64,000 bases of DNA, taken from the NCBI RefSeq assembly GCF_001485215.1, contig NZ_BBWW01000001.1:1922001-1986000 (forward strand). Reading direction: 5' to 3'. Below the pieces are notes generated by a model. The model was not told the DNA's origin. It ran no database searches and saw nothing but the letters and a program-made list of their open reading frames with translations. This document shows positions 46,894-56,424 of this stretch, piece after piece; the stretch's first letter is position 1; each line of letters opens with the position of its first letter. This DNA is from Leptolyngbya sp. NIES-2104 (lineage in GTDB: Bacteria > Cyanobacteriota > Cyanobacteriia > Leptolyngbyales > Leptolyngbyaceae). A program made the position numbers and the translations under genes.

Positions 46894-48936
46894 ATGGTGT
46901 TTCAGTATCCATCCACTTCAACAGTCGATCAAAAAGATATCTATCACAGTGTAGAAGTTGCAGACCCGTATCGCTGGCTAGAAGACCCCGACTCAGAAGA
47001 AACTCGCGCTTGGGTAGAGGCACAAAACCAAGTCACCTTTGGCTTCTTAGAACAAATTCCACAGCGTGAAGCGATTAAACAACGCCTGACAAAGCTTTGG
47101 GATTATGAGAAGTACAGCATTCCGTTTCAGCGAGGAGAGCGCTATTTCTACTTCAAAAATGATGGATTACAGAATCAGAGCGTACTTTATACGTTGAACG
47201 CTTTGGACGATGAGCCGCGAGAATTGTTAGACCCGAATAAATTGTCAGAAGATGGCACGATCGCGCTTTCAGGTCTTGCCATTAGCGACAATGGCAAGTG
47301 GATGGCGTATGGTTTATCAACTTCTGGGTCAGATTGGCAAGAATGGCTTGTACGCGATGTTGAAACTGGGGAGGATAAGAGCGATCGCATCCATTGGGTG
47401 AAATTCTCCGGTGCTTCCTGGACAAGCGACCATCAAGGTTTCTTTTACTCACGCTATCCAGAACCAAACGAAACTTCTCAGTTTGAAGATAACAATTACT
47501 TCCACAAGCTTTACTATCATCGACTCGGAACGGATCAATCTGAGGATGTTTTAGTGTTTGAGCTTCCAGAGCAGAAAGAAGCTTTGTTAGGGAGTGATGT
47601 CACCGAGGATGGAAATTATTTAGTCATTTCTGTGCGCTTTGGTTCAGCACCGAAGAATCTAATTTATTACAAAGATCTAACTGTTCCAAATGCCCCAGTT
47701 GTTCCGCTGATTGATGTTTTAGAAGCAGAATACAACTTGATTGATAGCGAAGGAAGTTTGTTCTGGTTTGAGACGAACTTAAATGCACCACGGGGAAGAG
47801 TGATTGCGATCGACCTTCAAAATCCTGACGATCGACGAGAAATCATTCCAGAAGCCGCAGAAACGCTTCAAAGTGTGAGCCTTTTCGGAAATCAATTCAT
47901 TGTGTCTTATCTCAAAGATGCCTACAGCCAAATCAAAATTCTCAACCTGCAAGGCGAATTGATTCGAGAAGTACAGCTTCCTGAAATTGGCTCTGTTGGC
48001 GGCTTCGGTGGGGAACGAAAGAACACAGAAACCTTTTACAGTTTCACTAGCTTCACAACACCAACGACAATCTATCGCTACAACCTAGAAACCGGAGAAA
48101 GTACTTTATTCCGCCAGCCGCAAGTCGATTTCAATCCCAGCGATTACGAAGTTAAGCAAGTTTTCTACCAAAGCAAAGATGGAACTCAAGTTCCAATGTT
48201 CATTACTCACAAAAAAGGCTTAGAACTCGACGGGAACAATCTCACTCGATTGTATGGCTATGGTGGATTTAACGTTTCGCTCACTCCTAGCTTTTCGGTC
48301 GCAAATCTAGTTTGGATGGAACGTGGAGGCGTGTATGCAGTTCCAAATCTGCGCGGTGGTGGCGAATACGGGGAAGCTTGGCATCAGGCAGGAACAAAAC
48401 TGAACAAACAGAATGTATTCGATGATTTTATTACTGCTGCGGAGTGGTTAATTGAACAGAGATATACATCGCCTGCAAAGTTAGCGATCGCAGGTGGCAG
48501 TAATGGCGGTTTACTGGTCGGAGCCTGCATGGCGCAACGCCCCGAACTCTTTGGTGCAGCACTTCCCGCTGTCGGCGTGATGGATATGCTGCGATTTCCA
48601 AAATTCACGATCGGGTGGGCGTGGACAACTGACTATGGTTCTCCCGATGTTCTAGAAGAATTCAAAGCACTCTACGCTTACTCACCTTTGCACAATCTAA
48701 AGCCTGGAACGAGCTATCCAGCAACATTAGTAACCACTGCGGATCATGACGATCGCGTTGTGCCTGCTCACAGTTTTAAGTTTGCGGCTGCACTCCAAGC
48801 GGCTCATCAAGGAGAGCAACCTGTCCTCATTCGGATTGAGACGAAAGCGGGACACGGAGCCGGAAAGCCGACCGCAAAAATCATCGAAGAAATTACTGAT
48901 CAATGGGCATTTCTTGAGACGGTTCTAAATCGATAG
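46894..48936 (+). CDS. Prolyl oligopeptidase family serine peptidase (S9A)
   Basis: 680 residues, the normal length for the family. The N-terminal signature YRWLEDPDSEETRAWVEAQN leads into a seven-bladed propeller. The C-terminal alpha/beta hydrolase domain has GGSNGG with the nucleophile Ser536, the Asp in ATLVTTADHDDRVVPAHSF and the His in ETKAGHGAGKP. It cuts short peptides after proline. No signal peptide is seen, so it should be cytoplasmic. It is a single gene with no obvious operon partner. A palindromic repeat separates it from the convergent kinase gene. Confidence 0.96.
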   Translation: MVFQYPSTSTVDQKDIYHSVEVADPYRWLEDPDSEETRAWVEAQNQVTFGFLEQIPQREAIKQRLTKLWDYEKYSIPFQRGERYFYFKNDGLQNQSVLYTLNALDDEPRELLDPNKLSEDGTIALSGLAISDNGKWMAYGLSTSGSDWQEWLVRDVETGEDKSDRIHWVKFSGASWTSDHQGFFYSRYPEPNETSQFEDNNYFHKLYYHRLGTDQSEDVLVFELPEQKEALLGSDVTEDGNYLVISVRFGSAPKNLIYYKDLTVPNAPVVPLIDVLEAEYNLIDSEGSLFWFETNLNAPRGRVIAIDLQNPDDRREIIPEAAETLQSVSLFGNQFIVSYLKDAYSQIKILNLQGELIREVQLPEIGSVGGFGGERKNTETFYSFTSFTTPTTIYRYNLETGESTLFRQPQVDFNPSDYEVKQVFYQSKDGTQVPMFITHKKGLELDGNNLTRLYGYGGFNVSLTPSFSVANLVWMERGGVYAVPNLRGGGEYGEAWHQAGTKLNKQNVFDDFITAAEWLIEQRYTSPAKLAIAGGSNGGLLVGACMAQRPELFGAALPAVGVMDMLRFPKFTIGWAWTTDYGSPDVLEEFKALYAYSPLHNLKPGTSYPATLVTTADHDDRVVPAHSFKFAAALQAAHQGEQPVLIRIETKAGHGAGKPTAKIIEEITDQWAFLETVLNR

Positions 48937-48956
48937 AATGTTGCTCAAGCTATAGC

Positions 48957-49033
48957 TAACAGTCCTGAAGGGACTTCGCACCGCTCTTCCCCGAATTCCA
49001 TTCCGGGGCGAATGAGCAACGAAGCGCGGGAAT
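48957..49033. repeat. Half copy of the palindromic intergenic repeat
   Basis: AGTCCTGAAGGGACTTCGCA, then CCCCGAATTCCATTCCGGGG and CGAATGAGCAACGAAGCG, is the family in reverse orientation. It lies between two convergent genes. Confidence 0.8.
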
Positions 49034-49047
49034 CCACCGAAGTTAGA

Positions 49048-51834
49048 TTAATCAATAGATTCAGCCTGATGAGATTCCACCAATTCAACCACGATCGCAA
49101 TTACCGCATCCGGATCAATCGGCTTGGAAATATGCCGCTGAAATCCAGCGTCTAAGGCTTGTTGTCGATCGCTATCTCCCGCATAGGCAGTTAACGCGAT
49201 CGCTGGAATGTCCCGATGCTTCGAGTTGCGAATCGTCTGAATCAACGCATAGCCATCCATCTCAGGCATTCCGATATCACTCAGAACAATATCGGGCGGC
49301 GACTGTTCGATCGCACTAATTGCTTGCAAGGCAGAATCAACCGAAGTCACGATCGCGCCATTCGTTTGCAGTAAGAAACTGAGATAGTCTCGTGTGTCAT
49401 TGTCATCATCGATCACTAATGCCCGAATTCCGCTTAAACTTGCTGCTCCGATGATCGTTGGCGAAGCTGCGGAGGGTGACACATTGGAAATGCTCGATCG
49501 CATCACAGGTAAACGAACCGTGAAAGTCGCGCCCTGTCCTTCTCCACCGCTCTCGGCTGCGATCGTGCCTCCGTGAAGTTCCACAATTTGACGCGCGATC
49601 GCAAGTCCCAATCCTAAACCCCCAAATTTCCGCGTCGTCGAACTATCTTCCTGTCTGAAATATTCAAATAGATAGGGCAAAAATTCAGAGCGAACGCCTT
49701 TTCCTGTATCTGTGATTTGGACTTGTATTTGATGTCCGACTTGTGCCAAATCAATCGTGACTTCTCCCTGTTCTGGCGTGAATTTCACTGCATTTGAGAG
49801 CAGATTCCAAAAGACCTGTTGCAATCGTCCTGCATCTCCAAACACAAAATAATCATCGCGATCGCACTTCAAGGTCACAGCAATCTGTTTTGCTTCCGCT
49901 GCAAGTCGAATCGTTTCTGTAGCCGATGAAATCACCGTGGCAACATTCGCAGCTTCGCGATTAAGCGAAAGTTTGCCGCGCATAATGCGAGAAATATCGA
50001 GCAAATCTTCGATCAGTTGAGCTTGCAGTTTGGCGTTTCGCTCGATCGTCTTTAATGCTTCCGCTGTTCTCGCAGCATCTAAGCGCCCAGCTTGTAATAA
50101 TCTGATCCAACCTAGAATCGGATTCAGCGGGGTTCTCAACTCATGCGATAGAACGGCGAGAAATTCATCTTTGATCCGGTTTGCTTTTTCGGCTTGTTCG
50201 CGAGCGACTTGCTCTTGTTCGAGAAGACGATCGCGCTCTCGCTCGAATTGCACCCGATCGGTAATATCGTTCGAGATTCCAATCAAGCCAATCACTTCGC
50301 CTGCTTCATTGCGATAAGGCACTTTTGTCCCTAAATACGTCCGAATTCCATCCGGCGATTCTTCGACGATCTCGGTTTGTCCGGTTTCCATAATTCGCTG
50401 ATCGTTTTCTGCCACGATAATGTTCGTTTCAGAAGAATCGATCTCACGATCGAAAAACCCAATCACTTCGGATTCGGACTTTCCAAACGCTGCTAACGTT
50501 GCCGGATTCGCATAGATAATTCGCCCCTCCCGGTTTTTAACAAAGATCGGGGTCGGAGTCGATACATTAATCACATTGAGAATGGCATTCTTTTGGCGGA
50601 GTTCTTCTTCGGTGCGTTTACGATCGCTAATGTCTCGAAACAAGATAGCAACCTTGTGCTTCTCTGGTTTTTCAAACGAAAACGCATACACATCAAACCA
50701 GCGATTCATCTCCTTCGCTGCATTCTCATATCGAACAGATTGCCGAGTGCGAACGACTTCGCCATATAGTTCAGCCCAATAGCTTTCGATCTCTGGAACT
50801 AGCTCACGAATCGTTTTTCCGATCGGATCTTTGATTCCGGTTTGTTGTTCAAACTGAGGATTGACTTCTAAAAATCGATAGTCAACAGCTTTCCCAGCTT
50901 CGTCAAACAACACTTCGATCACACAGAAGCCTTCATCGATCGAATCAAACAGCGATCGATACCGTTCCTCAGAGCGTTTCAGCGCTTCATTTGCTTCTCT
51001 ACGTTCTGCTTCTCGCTGTTTCAATTCGGTGATTTCTTGCACCACCACATTTACACCCAAAACGCGATCGTCTTCGCCTTTGAGCGGATAATAGCTCGAT
51101 AGCCAAGTTCGCAAAATTCCGGGCTGTGCTGGATTCGTCCCGCTCACTTCCAAATTCAGAATAGGTTCACCCGAATCAATCACCTGCTGATAAATTGGTT
51201 CGATTTGATCAGCAAGCTCTGGCAACAATTCGCGCACTGTTCGCCCGATATGGTGTTCAACCGAAGCACCATTGATTTCTGCTAATTGTTGATTGATCCG
51301 AACATACCGCAACTTAGTATCGTTAAAGCACAATCCCACTGGAGCTGTCGTATAAATCGCTTCGATTTCTGCTCTTCGACGTTTTGAAGTCTGTTGCTGT
51401 TGAAGAATTTCGGCTTGTTCTACTTTTTGTGCGGTGATGTCTTGGAAATAAACGGCAAGCCCTGACTCGATCGGGTAAGCTCGAACTGAAAACCAGGCAC
51501 TCAACGGCGGGTAAAACGACTCTATGTTAATCGTTACCTGTTGAGCGACTGCCCTTTGATATTCTTGACCAAAGATACTGTCATAAGCTTCTGGGAAGCA
51601 TTCCCAAATACTTTTTCCAATCAGCTCCTCTTTGGTGCGGTTTAGAACTCGTGTGGCTTGAGAATTGACGTAAGAAAAGTGCCAGTCTTGATCGACCGAA
51701 AAGAACGCATCCGAAATACTTTCAAGAATGTCGAGAACCTGCGGAGAGGGTTGGCGATCAAGCGGAATGAGTCCAAATCGCTGCCGAACATTGCGGATGA
51801 AATTGGAAAAAACGGATCGCGATCGGAACGTCAT
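49048..51834 (-). CDS. Multi-PAS hybrid sensor histidine kinase
   Basis: About 928 residues. It contains four PAS-like domains (start of the first: ILESISDAFFSVDQDWHFSY; others at about 155-275, 290-410 and 420-540). Then come a HisKA helix with phospho-acceptor LAVLSHELRTPLNPILGW and a HATPase domain (FWNLLSNAVKFTPEQGE, FGGLGLGLAIARQI). A C-terminal receiver (ALVIDDDNDTRDYLSFLL, IVLSDIGMPEMDGYALI) carries the phosphorylated Asp. There is no membrane helix, so it is a soluble cytoplasmic sensor. The ligand is unknown. ATG 51834 was taken as the start; GTG 51849 is possible. No separate response regulator is next to it. Confidence 0.95.
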   Translation of the reverse strand: MTFRSRSVFSNFIRNVRQRFGLIPLDRQPSPQVLDILESISDAFFSVDQDWHFSYVNSQATRVLNRTKEELIGKSIWECFPEAYDSIFGQEYQRAVAQQVTINIESFYPPLSAWFSVRAYPIESGLAVYFQDITAQKVEQAEILQQQQTSKRRRAEIEAIYTTAPVGLCFNDTKLRYVRINQQLAEINGASVEHHIGRTVRELLPELADQIEPIYQQVIDSGEPILNLEVSGTNPAQPGILRTWLSSYYPLKGEDDRVLGVNVVVQEITELKQREAERREANEALKRSEERYRSLFDSIDEGFCVIEVLFDEAGKAVDYRFLEVNPQFEQQTGIKDPIGKTIRELVPEIESYWAELYGEVVRTRQSVRYENAAKEMNRWFDVYAFSFEKPEKHKVAILFRDISDRKRTEEELRQKNAILNVINVSTPTPIFVKNREGRIIYANPATLAAFGKSESEVIGFFDREIDSSETNIIVAENDQRIMETGQTEIVEESPDGIRTYLGTKVPYRNEAGEVIGLIGISNDITDRVQFERERDRLLEQEQVAREQAEKANRIKDEFLAVLSHELRTPLNPILGWIRLLQAGRLDAARTAEALKTIERNAKLQAQLIEDLLDISRIMRGKLSLNREAANVATVISSATETIRLAAEAKQIAVTLKCDRDDYFVFGDAGRLQQVFWNLLSNAVKFTPEQGEVTIDLAQVGHQIQVQITDTGKGVRSEFLPYLFEYFRQEDSSTTRKFGGLGLGLAIARQIVELHGGTIAAESGGEGQGATFTVRLPVMRSSISNVSPSAASPTIIGAASLSGIRALVIDDDNDTRDYLSFLLQTNGAIVTSVDSALQAISAIEQSPPDIVLSDIGMPEMDGYALIQTIRNSKHRDIPAIALTAYAGDSDRQQALDAGFQRHISKPIDPDAVIAIVVELVESHQAESID

Positions 51835-51984
51835 GTTGAAGACAGTCACAGTACGGCTCAGGATAGATATATCACCAAATTTGATTGCCCCTGGTCGCTC
51901 CTAAGACAGATTTTCATGCCAGCCCTAAAACAGAAAAGCGATCGAATTTAATTCGATCGCTCCCAAATTTATTTCTAATCGTAA

Positions 51985-52335
51985 CTATAGACTCTTCACC
52001 TTTGCACTCATCGGCGCAACCAGGATTTCTTGAAGAATCGATCGTAGCTCCTCACGCCGTTGATAGCTATCCAAGCGATGCAACACTTGACCCCCTTCAA
52101 ACAGCAGCACGGTGGGCAGGGTTTGAATCCGATACCGACTTGCCAGCTTTAAATTGTCATCTGCGTTAATGCCTACGAGCTTTAATCGATCTCCATACTC
52201 TTTGAGGAGTAAATTCAACGATGGCTCAATCAGCCGACAGATGCCACACCAAGGTGCCCAGAAATGCACAAGAACCGGGGTCGTCGATTCAAGAACTTCT
52301 TGCTTAAACGCCCCTTCGTTAATTCCTGCTTGCAT
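51985..52335 (-). CDS. Thioredoxin-family protein with CGIC active site
   Basis: 116 residues. The fold and active-site region PVLVHFWAPWCGICRLIEPS are those of thioredoxin, but the usual CGPC is CGIC (C30 to C33). Replacing the Pro makes the site less reducing in known thioredoxins. The cis-Pro motif TLPTVLLFEGGQ is intact. The protein is soluble and cytoplasmic. GGAG lies 5 bases before the ATG. It stands alone on the minus strand between the PAS kinase and the NnrU-family gene. The redox partner is unknown. Confidence 0.95.
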   Translation of the reverse strand: MQAGINEGAFKQEVLESTTPVLVHFWAPWCGICRLIEPSLNLLLKEYGDRLKLVGINADDNLKLASRYRIQTLPTVLLFEGGQVLHRLDSYQRREELRSILQEILVAPMSAKVKSL

Positions 52336-52382
52336 AGTTCTCCAAAATTATTAATTGTCTTTTACTAAGGCTTGGGATCATG

Positions 52383-53096
52383 CTACCAGGGTACGCTCCC
52401 AGATGCACGAATTACAATAGGGTGAAGCCACCAAAACAACAGCGTAAATGCCCCCACCCCAAGGTAGGCAGGACGTAAAAATTCTTTGAGTTCTAGCGTC
52501 TGTTTGCCTTCGGCGATCGCCGCAAATGGAACGATCGAGGTTCTCGCTTTTACGGCTTCAAACGCCTCGCCAAACCGCAGAGTCAACCGTCGATCGCCGT
52601 TCCACACCCCAAAGAAGTGATGCAAAATCAGCCCGATCGAAGTGACAACCATAAAACTTGTCCCGATCCATACTGTATGAGCAAGACACCAAATAATTTG
52701 TCCGACCATTTGCGGATGTCGTGTAATCCGAATAATTCCAGTCTCGTACAAATGCACTTGCGGTTTTTGCACTGCTGCTATCTCTAGCAGATTGAATGTT
52801 GCCGGGTAGAGAAACAGAAACGAAATTGCCGACAGTATCCAGACAAATTCCGACACGCCTGGAACACCCTGAACGTTCCAAAGCTGTAACCCGTCATACC
52901 GGTGATTAAAGAAATAAATCAGCATCGGAACCGCAATCCCCAAACTAACGAGCGCAAAAACAACTCGATACAGCCTTGCCCCGATTCGTTTTTCTGCTGC
53001 CATTCGCAACGATGCCAGCCCACTATGCGCGATCGCGAACCCCATCAGCCACCCAAACATAATGAAATGGCTCGGAGTCAACCAGTCAAAACCCAT
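52383..53096 (-). CDS. NnrU family integral membrane protein
   Basis: 237 residues with about six membrane helices (HFIMFGWLMGFAIAHSGLAS, VFALVSLGIAVPMLIYFF, FVWILSAISFLFLYPATF and others). Conserved His residues lie in FAIAHSGL and in RITRHPQMVGQIIWCLAHTV, the hallmark of the NnrU/Z-ISO family. The plant member isomerises 15-cis-zeta-carotene using haem; the bacterial NnrU was linked to nitric oxide metabolism. Both are family knowledge. The function of this copy, whether in carotenoid synthesis or otherwise, is not shown by the sequence. Next to it, 30 bp upstream, the PAP-like operon ends. Confidence 0.88.
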   Translation of the reverse strand: MGFDWLTPSHFIMFGWLMGFAIAHSGLASLRMAAEKRIGARLYRVVFALVSLGIAVPMLIYFFNHRYDGLQLWNVQGVPGVSEFVWILSAISFLFLYPATFNLLEIAAVQKPQVHLYETGIIRITRHPQMVGQIIWCLAHTVWIGTSFMVVTSIGLILHHFFGVWNGDRRLTLRFGEAFEAVKARTSIVPFAAIAEGKQTLELKEFLRPAYLGVGAFTLLFWWLHPIVIRASGSVPW

Positions 53097-53126
53097 ACCT
53101 TACTAACTCTGAAGACTAGATCTAGC

Positions 53127-54929
53127 TTACAAGTTTGCGGCACGAATCGACTCAAGGCTGAGCGTGTAAAGCCTGCCCTGTCCCTGATGCCAAGTCGCGA
53201 TCGCTAATCCATCTTCTCCATAACCCGCGATCGCACAAGGGTGGAGCGGAATGTCTGATCGTCCAATTTGCTGCCCTTCGTAATCGAGTGCAATCAATTG
53301 ATTTTCATTGCAGACCACGACACCCCAAGAGAAGGCAGTGACAAATTTCGGAGAAAGGGCGATCGCAATCTGAATCAGTCGATAAGGTTTGAGGTGAATC
53401 AGCAAGATTGATCGTGCCTGATCAATTCCAACTAAGCAAAACGGTTTAGGGGTGGAAAAAACTTGCTTCAGTTGAACAGGCAAATTCAGTGTGCCAAGCA
53501 CCTGTCCGCGACGGTTAAAGAGATCGATTCGGGTTGCGCGATCGACTTTAGAAATGAGTGCAACGTGTCGGGAACTCATTGCCACGATCGCAATTAATTC
53601 TCCTAAAGTAGATTCACAAAGCGTTGGATGCTGCACCAATTTTGGCTGTGGAAGTCTCCAGAAGCTCAAGAGTGTTGCTGCATTACGGCTTCCAAGGGTT
53701 GCCACTGCCATCCAGCATCCATTCGGTGCGATCGCGATTCGAGCAGGTTGATGAAATCGAGTTAATAACTGCGGGGCTAGTTCTGAAAGTTTGTAAATTG
53801 ATCGCGTTGTCAGGGCAAAACAGGTCTGTGAGCGCACCACGAATTCCTGAATTGGCTCTGAAAGGGTCATGAGCGGTGATGCTTTTCCGTCCCGTCGATC
53901 GAAAAAGCCCATCGGATACGATCGCTCAGTGACGTTCTGACTATGACCGAGAAAAACACTCATCGATCGACGCAGGTAGCGATCGTATTCGGGAGCTGGC
54001 GTTGTATCCATGATGCCGATTTGCTCGACAGGGTAAAGCGATCGTTCTTCTCGCAGCACGATCGAGGCGTGAACTTTCGGCGCGATCGCTAACGGTTCTG
54101 GCAAAAATTCCGATCGATCATGTACTGCTAACAAAAGCGCTTCTCTCATCTGAGCCGCAGAGTGAAACCTTCGCGCCTTCAACTTCTCAAGCGCTTTCAA
54201 AATCACATCCTGAATCGGAGTCGGAATATGAGTCGGAACGGTTACAGGCTGATTGAGATGCGCCGCTCTCAATTCCGCTGGCAATCCTGAAAACGGACGA
54301 TACCCGACCAGCAATTCAAACAGCAGAATTCCTACTGCATATAAATCGGTTGAATGTGAGTACTGTCCATAAAACCGTTCTGGAGCCATATACGCAGGCG
54401 AGCCAGTTAAATTTGCGGGTTCAGGCGAAATGTCTTGACTTAACCGCGAAATCCCAAAATCGGAAATTCTCGCTGTCCATCCTTGGGCGCTCAAACTCAG
54501 CAAAATATTTTCTGGCTTGATGTCGCAATGCACGACCCCTTGACTGTGCGCGTGTTCCAATCCTGCCAGCACATCACAGACCAATCTCACACTTAGAGCA
54601 AGATGCAAACGCTGATGATTTTCCATCAACTGTCTGAGCGTTCCACCTTCGCAATAATCCATCACGAGAAAGCGCTTTCCGTGTAAATGTTCGATCGCTT
54701 GACACATCACAATATTGGGATGCTGAAGCGTCACCAGAAAGCGCAATTCTCGTAAAAACTGATTTGTCGGGAGTGCGGCTCGATCGAGCGCTTTAAGCGC
54801 AACAAATTCACCTGTTTGACGATCGAGCGCACAGTAGACGCGCCCAAATTGCCCTCGACCAACTAATCCCAGAATCCGATAGTTTGAGCGTTTAATTTCA
54901 GAACCGATCAGGGTAGACACATCCGTCAT
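53127..54929 (-). CDS. spkG: Serine/threonine protein kinase, SpkG-like, of the PAP-type operon
   Basis: 600 residues. Residues 16-275 are a Hanks-type kinase domain: GRGQFG loop (24-29), Lys46, catalytic loop VVHCDIKPENILL with Asp136 (HCD instead of HRD) and DFG at 157-159. The remaining 320 residues are a beta-rich domain with WD/propeller-like strands (ATLLSFWRLPQPK, QLIALDYEGQQIG, CAIAGYGEDGLAIATWHQG). In Synechocystis the kinase SpkG (slr0152) closes the slr0144-slr0152 cluster, and here the kinase also follows the V4R and phycobiliprotein-like genes, 10 bp away. Symbol assignment rests on this context plus domain type. A role in salt or light stress is known only for the relative. Confidence 0.85.
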   Translation of the reverse strand: MTDVSTLIGSEIKRSNYRILGLVGRGQFGRVYCALDRQTGEFVALKALDRAALPTNQFLRELRFLVTLQHPNIVMCQAIEHLHGKRFLVMDYCEGGTLRQLMENHQRLHLALSVRLVCDVLAGLEHAHSQGVVHCDIKPENILLSLSAQGWTARISDFGISRLSQDISPEPANLTGSPAYMAPERFYGQYSHSTDLYAVGILLFELLVGYRPFSGLPAELRAAHLNQPVTVPTHIPTPIQDVILKALEKLKARRFHSAAQMREALLLAVHDRSEFLPEPLAIAPKVHASIVLREERSLYPVEQIGIMDTTPAPEYDRYLRRSMSVFLGHSQNVTERSYPMGFFDRRDGKASPLMTLSEPIQEFVVRSQTCFALTTRSIYKLSELAPQLLTRFHQPARIAIAPNGCWMAVATLGSRNAATLLSFWRLPQPKLVQHPTLCESTLGELIAIVAMSSRHVALISKVDRATRIDLFNRRGQVLGTLNLPVQLKQVFSTPKPFCLVGIDQARSILLIHLKPYRLIQIAIALSPKFVTAFSWGVVVCNENQLIALDYEGQQIGRSDIPLHPCAIAGYGEDGLAIATWHQGQGRLYTLSLESIRAANL

Positions 54930-54939
54930 TCACCCCGCA

Positions 54940-55596
54940 CTAAACAAATAACCGAGGCAAAATCGATTCATGGTCAAGCTGTTTTTCGACCAAAACTTCC
55001 GCAGCTTCCAACCGTTTCTGTACGCCAATCACAAACAAGTTGCTTTCGGCTCCCATCGATTCACAGCGCGTTTGCATACAGTGAAGTTCTCGCCCTGCAA
55101 GCTGACTAAACACTGAGGTGAAAATGCCCGCTTCTAGATGACAAGAAGGCAGAGTCGCATCGATCGCTAATCGAGCAAACGGCGAATGATGCGTTTCCAC
55201 GATGAGAAATCCTCGATCGTGATACGTCTGATCCAAACTCAATTTACCTAGCCCGCAAGTAATCCAGCACTGTTTCAAAGCTTGGAGAAAGTCCGCCATC
55301 TGCATTTCAACCAGTGGTGTTCCATAATAATCGCTAACTTCATCTCGGAAGCGACTAAAGAAACTCTTGCCCCACCAGCGACCGCAGTTAAACAAAACAA
55401 GGCGAGAAGCCTGACCTGTCTCCTTATTCAAACCCGCGTAAATCGCTTGAATCAGCGTTTCAGGCAGAGACAGTAATCGATCACCCCGACGACTTTCGAG
55501 CAAGCCCATTTCCAAATCGCCCCGCACATACACATCGCTGGCGTAATAGTTCGCGGGAAGCCGATCGTGAATCAATAAATCGCTAACAGAAATCAT
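54940..55596 (-). CDS. V4R domain protein, slr0147-like
   Basis: 218 residues. The C-terminal half is a V4R (4-vinyl-reductase) domain (SRLVLFNCGRWWGKSFFSRF earlier, then SVFSQLAGRELHCMQTRCES and GAESNLFVIG). It is the small-molecule-binding fold seen in BchJ and in PAP-cluster proteins. The Cys/His pair HCMQTRC could bind metal. In the Synechocystis operon two V4R proteins (slr0144, slr0147) help photosystem II assembly; this one occupies the slr0147 place, 4 bp after the phycobiliprotein-like gene. It is soluble, and the ligand is unknown (a tetrapyrrole is plausible). Confidence 0.88.
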   Translation of the reverse strand: MISVSDLLIHDRLPANYYASDVYVRGDLEMGLLESRRGDRLLSLPETLIQAIYAGLNKETGQASRLVLFNCGRWWGKSFFSRFRDEVSDYYGTPLVEMQMADFLQALKQCWITCGLGKLSLDQTYHDRGFLIVETHHSPFARLAIDATLPSCHLEAGIFTSVFSQLAGRELHCMQTRCESMGAESNLFVIGVQKRLEAAEVLVEKQLDHESILPRLFV

Positions 55597-55600
55597 AATC

Positions 55601-56098
55601 CTAGAAAATTCCTGCGACAGTGAGCATTTCTTCTTCCTCTTGGGCTGGAATCACCGTTTCAACCAAATTAAAGAACGGTTCTAATAGCGCCATTTGCTGA
55701 GCATTGAGAGACAGACGGAGTTGCTGTTTGATTAATCCGAAGAAGGCAGCATCCGCACTCTGAGTTTGATGAAGCTCGATCGAGTCTTTCAGCCAGTTCA
55801 AAAGGCGCTTCTGCACAAAGTTGTGATCATTCAACAACATCGCTATGCCGCAATGCCGCAAGGTCAGCATTCCGTTTTTCACGCTGCGTTCTAGTACAGC
55901 GGTTTCAATTCCGGGCATATCTAGCTGGAATTGATCAGCGGCTTGCTGGATCAGTTCGATTTCTCGATCGCGCAGTACCCGATATGCGCTCATGCGTTCT
56001 GCGATCGAGGCAACATACTGCCCGATCTCTTGGAGTTCTTCGGGTTTGAGGTAGCGGTTTTCGGCTTCGTCAAAAATGCCGTCGATGGAAAATTGCAT
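55601..56098 (-). CDS. Phycobilisome-like globin protein without bilin cysteine, slr0146-like
   Basis: 165 residues, all-helical. The segment RSVKNGMLTLRHCGIAMLLN, then FVQKRLLNWLKDSIEL, lines up with the phycocyanin/allophycocyanin core around AACLRDMEIILRY. The bilin-attaching Cys is replaced by Ser (the S of RSVKN). So it keeps the phycobiliprotein fold but should carry no pigment. In Synechocystis the equivalent slr0146 belongs to the PAP operon for photosystem II assembly. Gene order here is slr0145-like, this gene, V4R, with 17-bp and 4-bp gaps. It likely acts as a protein-interaction subunit; this is inference. Confidence 0.85.
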   Translation of the reverse strand: MQFSIDGIFDEAENRYLKPEELQEIGQYVASIAERMSAYRVLRDREIELIQQAADQFQLDMPGIETAVLERSVKNGMLTLRHCGIAMLLNDHNFVQKRLLNWLKDSIELHQTQSADAAFFGLIKQQLRLSLNAQQMALLEPFFNLVETVIPAQEEEEMLTVAGIF

Positions 56099-56115
56099 AA
56101 GCGGGTTAAGGGAAT

Positions 56116-56424
56116 TTAGAACAAATCAGAAAAATCAGTCAAAGTAAAGCCGTCATCGGGTTCTGGTGTGGGTGCTTCTTCGACGACAGGCATGGGAGTC
56201 ATTGCAGTGCCATCCCAATTCACAGCAGCGAAAAATTGACGAACTCGCAAATCAAAAGAGAGTTCGGTGAAAGACTCGGTTGCGGCTGCCTGTTCGAGGC
56301 GTTGAACTTCTGAAGCCGCGATCGCTGCAACAGGTTTATCTTCCCAATTGCAATTCGCGAAAAAAGACTGAACCGCGGAATGAAGCCAATTCTGAGTATC
56401 TTCGGGGGCAAGTGTCGAGATCAT
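56116..56424 (-). CDS. Small PAP-operon protein, slr0145-like
   Basis: 102 residues with an internal duplication: SFFANCNWEDKPVAAI in the first half and QFFAAVNWDGTAMTPMP in the second. Between them lies a helical segment (EVQRLEQAAATESFTELSFD), and an acidic tail (DDGFTLTDFSDLF) closes the protein. No enzyme motif is visible. Its ATG overlaps the stop of the V4R gene by 4 bp, so the two are translated together. It sits in the slr0145 position of the PAP cluster. Identity with slr0145 rests mainly on context and the FF-x-NW pattern, so moderate confidence. Confidence 0.8.
   Translation of the reverse strand: MISTLAPEDTQNWLHSAVQSFFANCNWEDKPVAAIAASEVQRLEQAAATESFTELSFDLRVRQFFAAVNWDGTAMTPMPVVEEAPTPEPDDGFTLTDFSDLF

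Noticed and set aside
52383-53096. Naming the NnrU-family gene as 15-cis-zeta-carotene isomerase
   Set aside because: Family membership is clear, but carotenoid genes are not adjacent and the assignment cannot be made from sequence reading alone.
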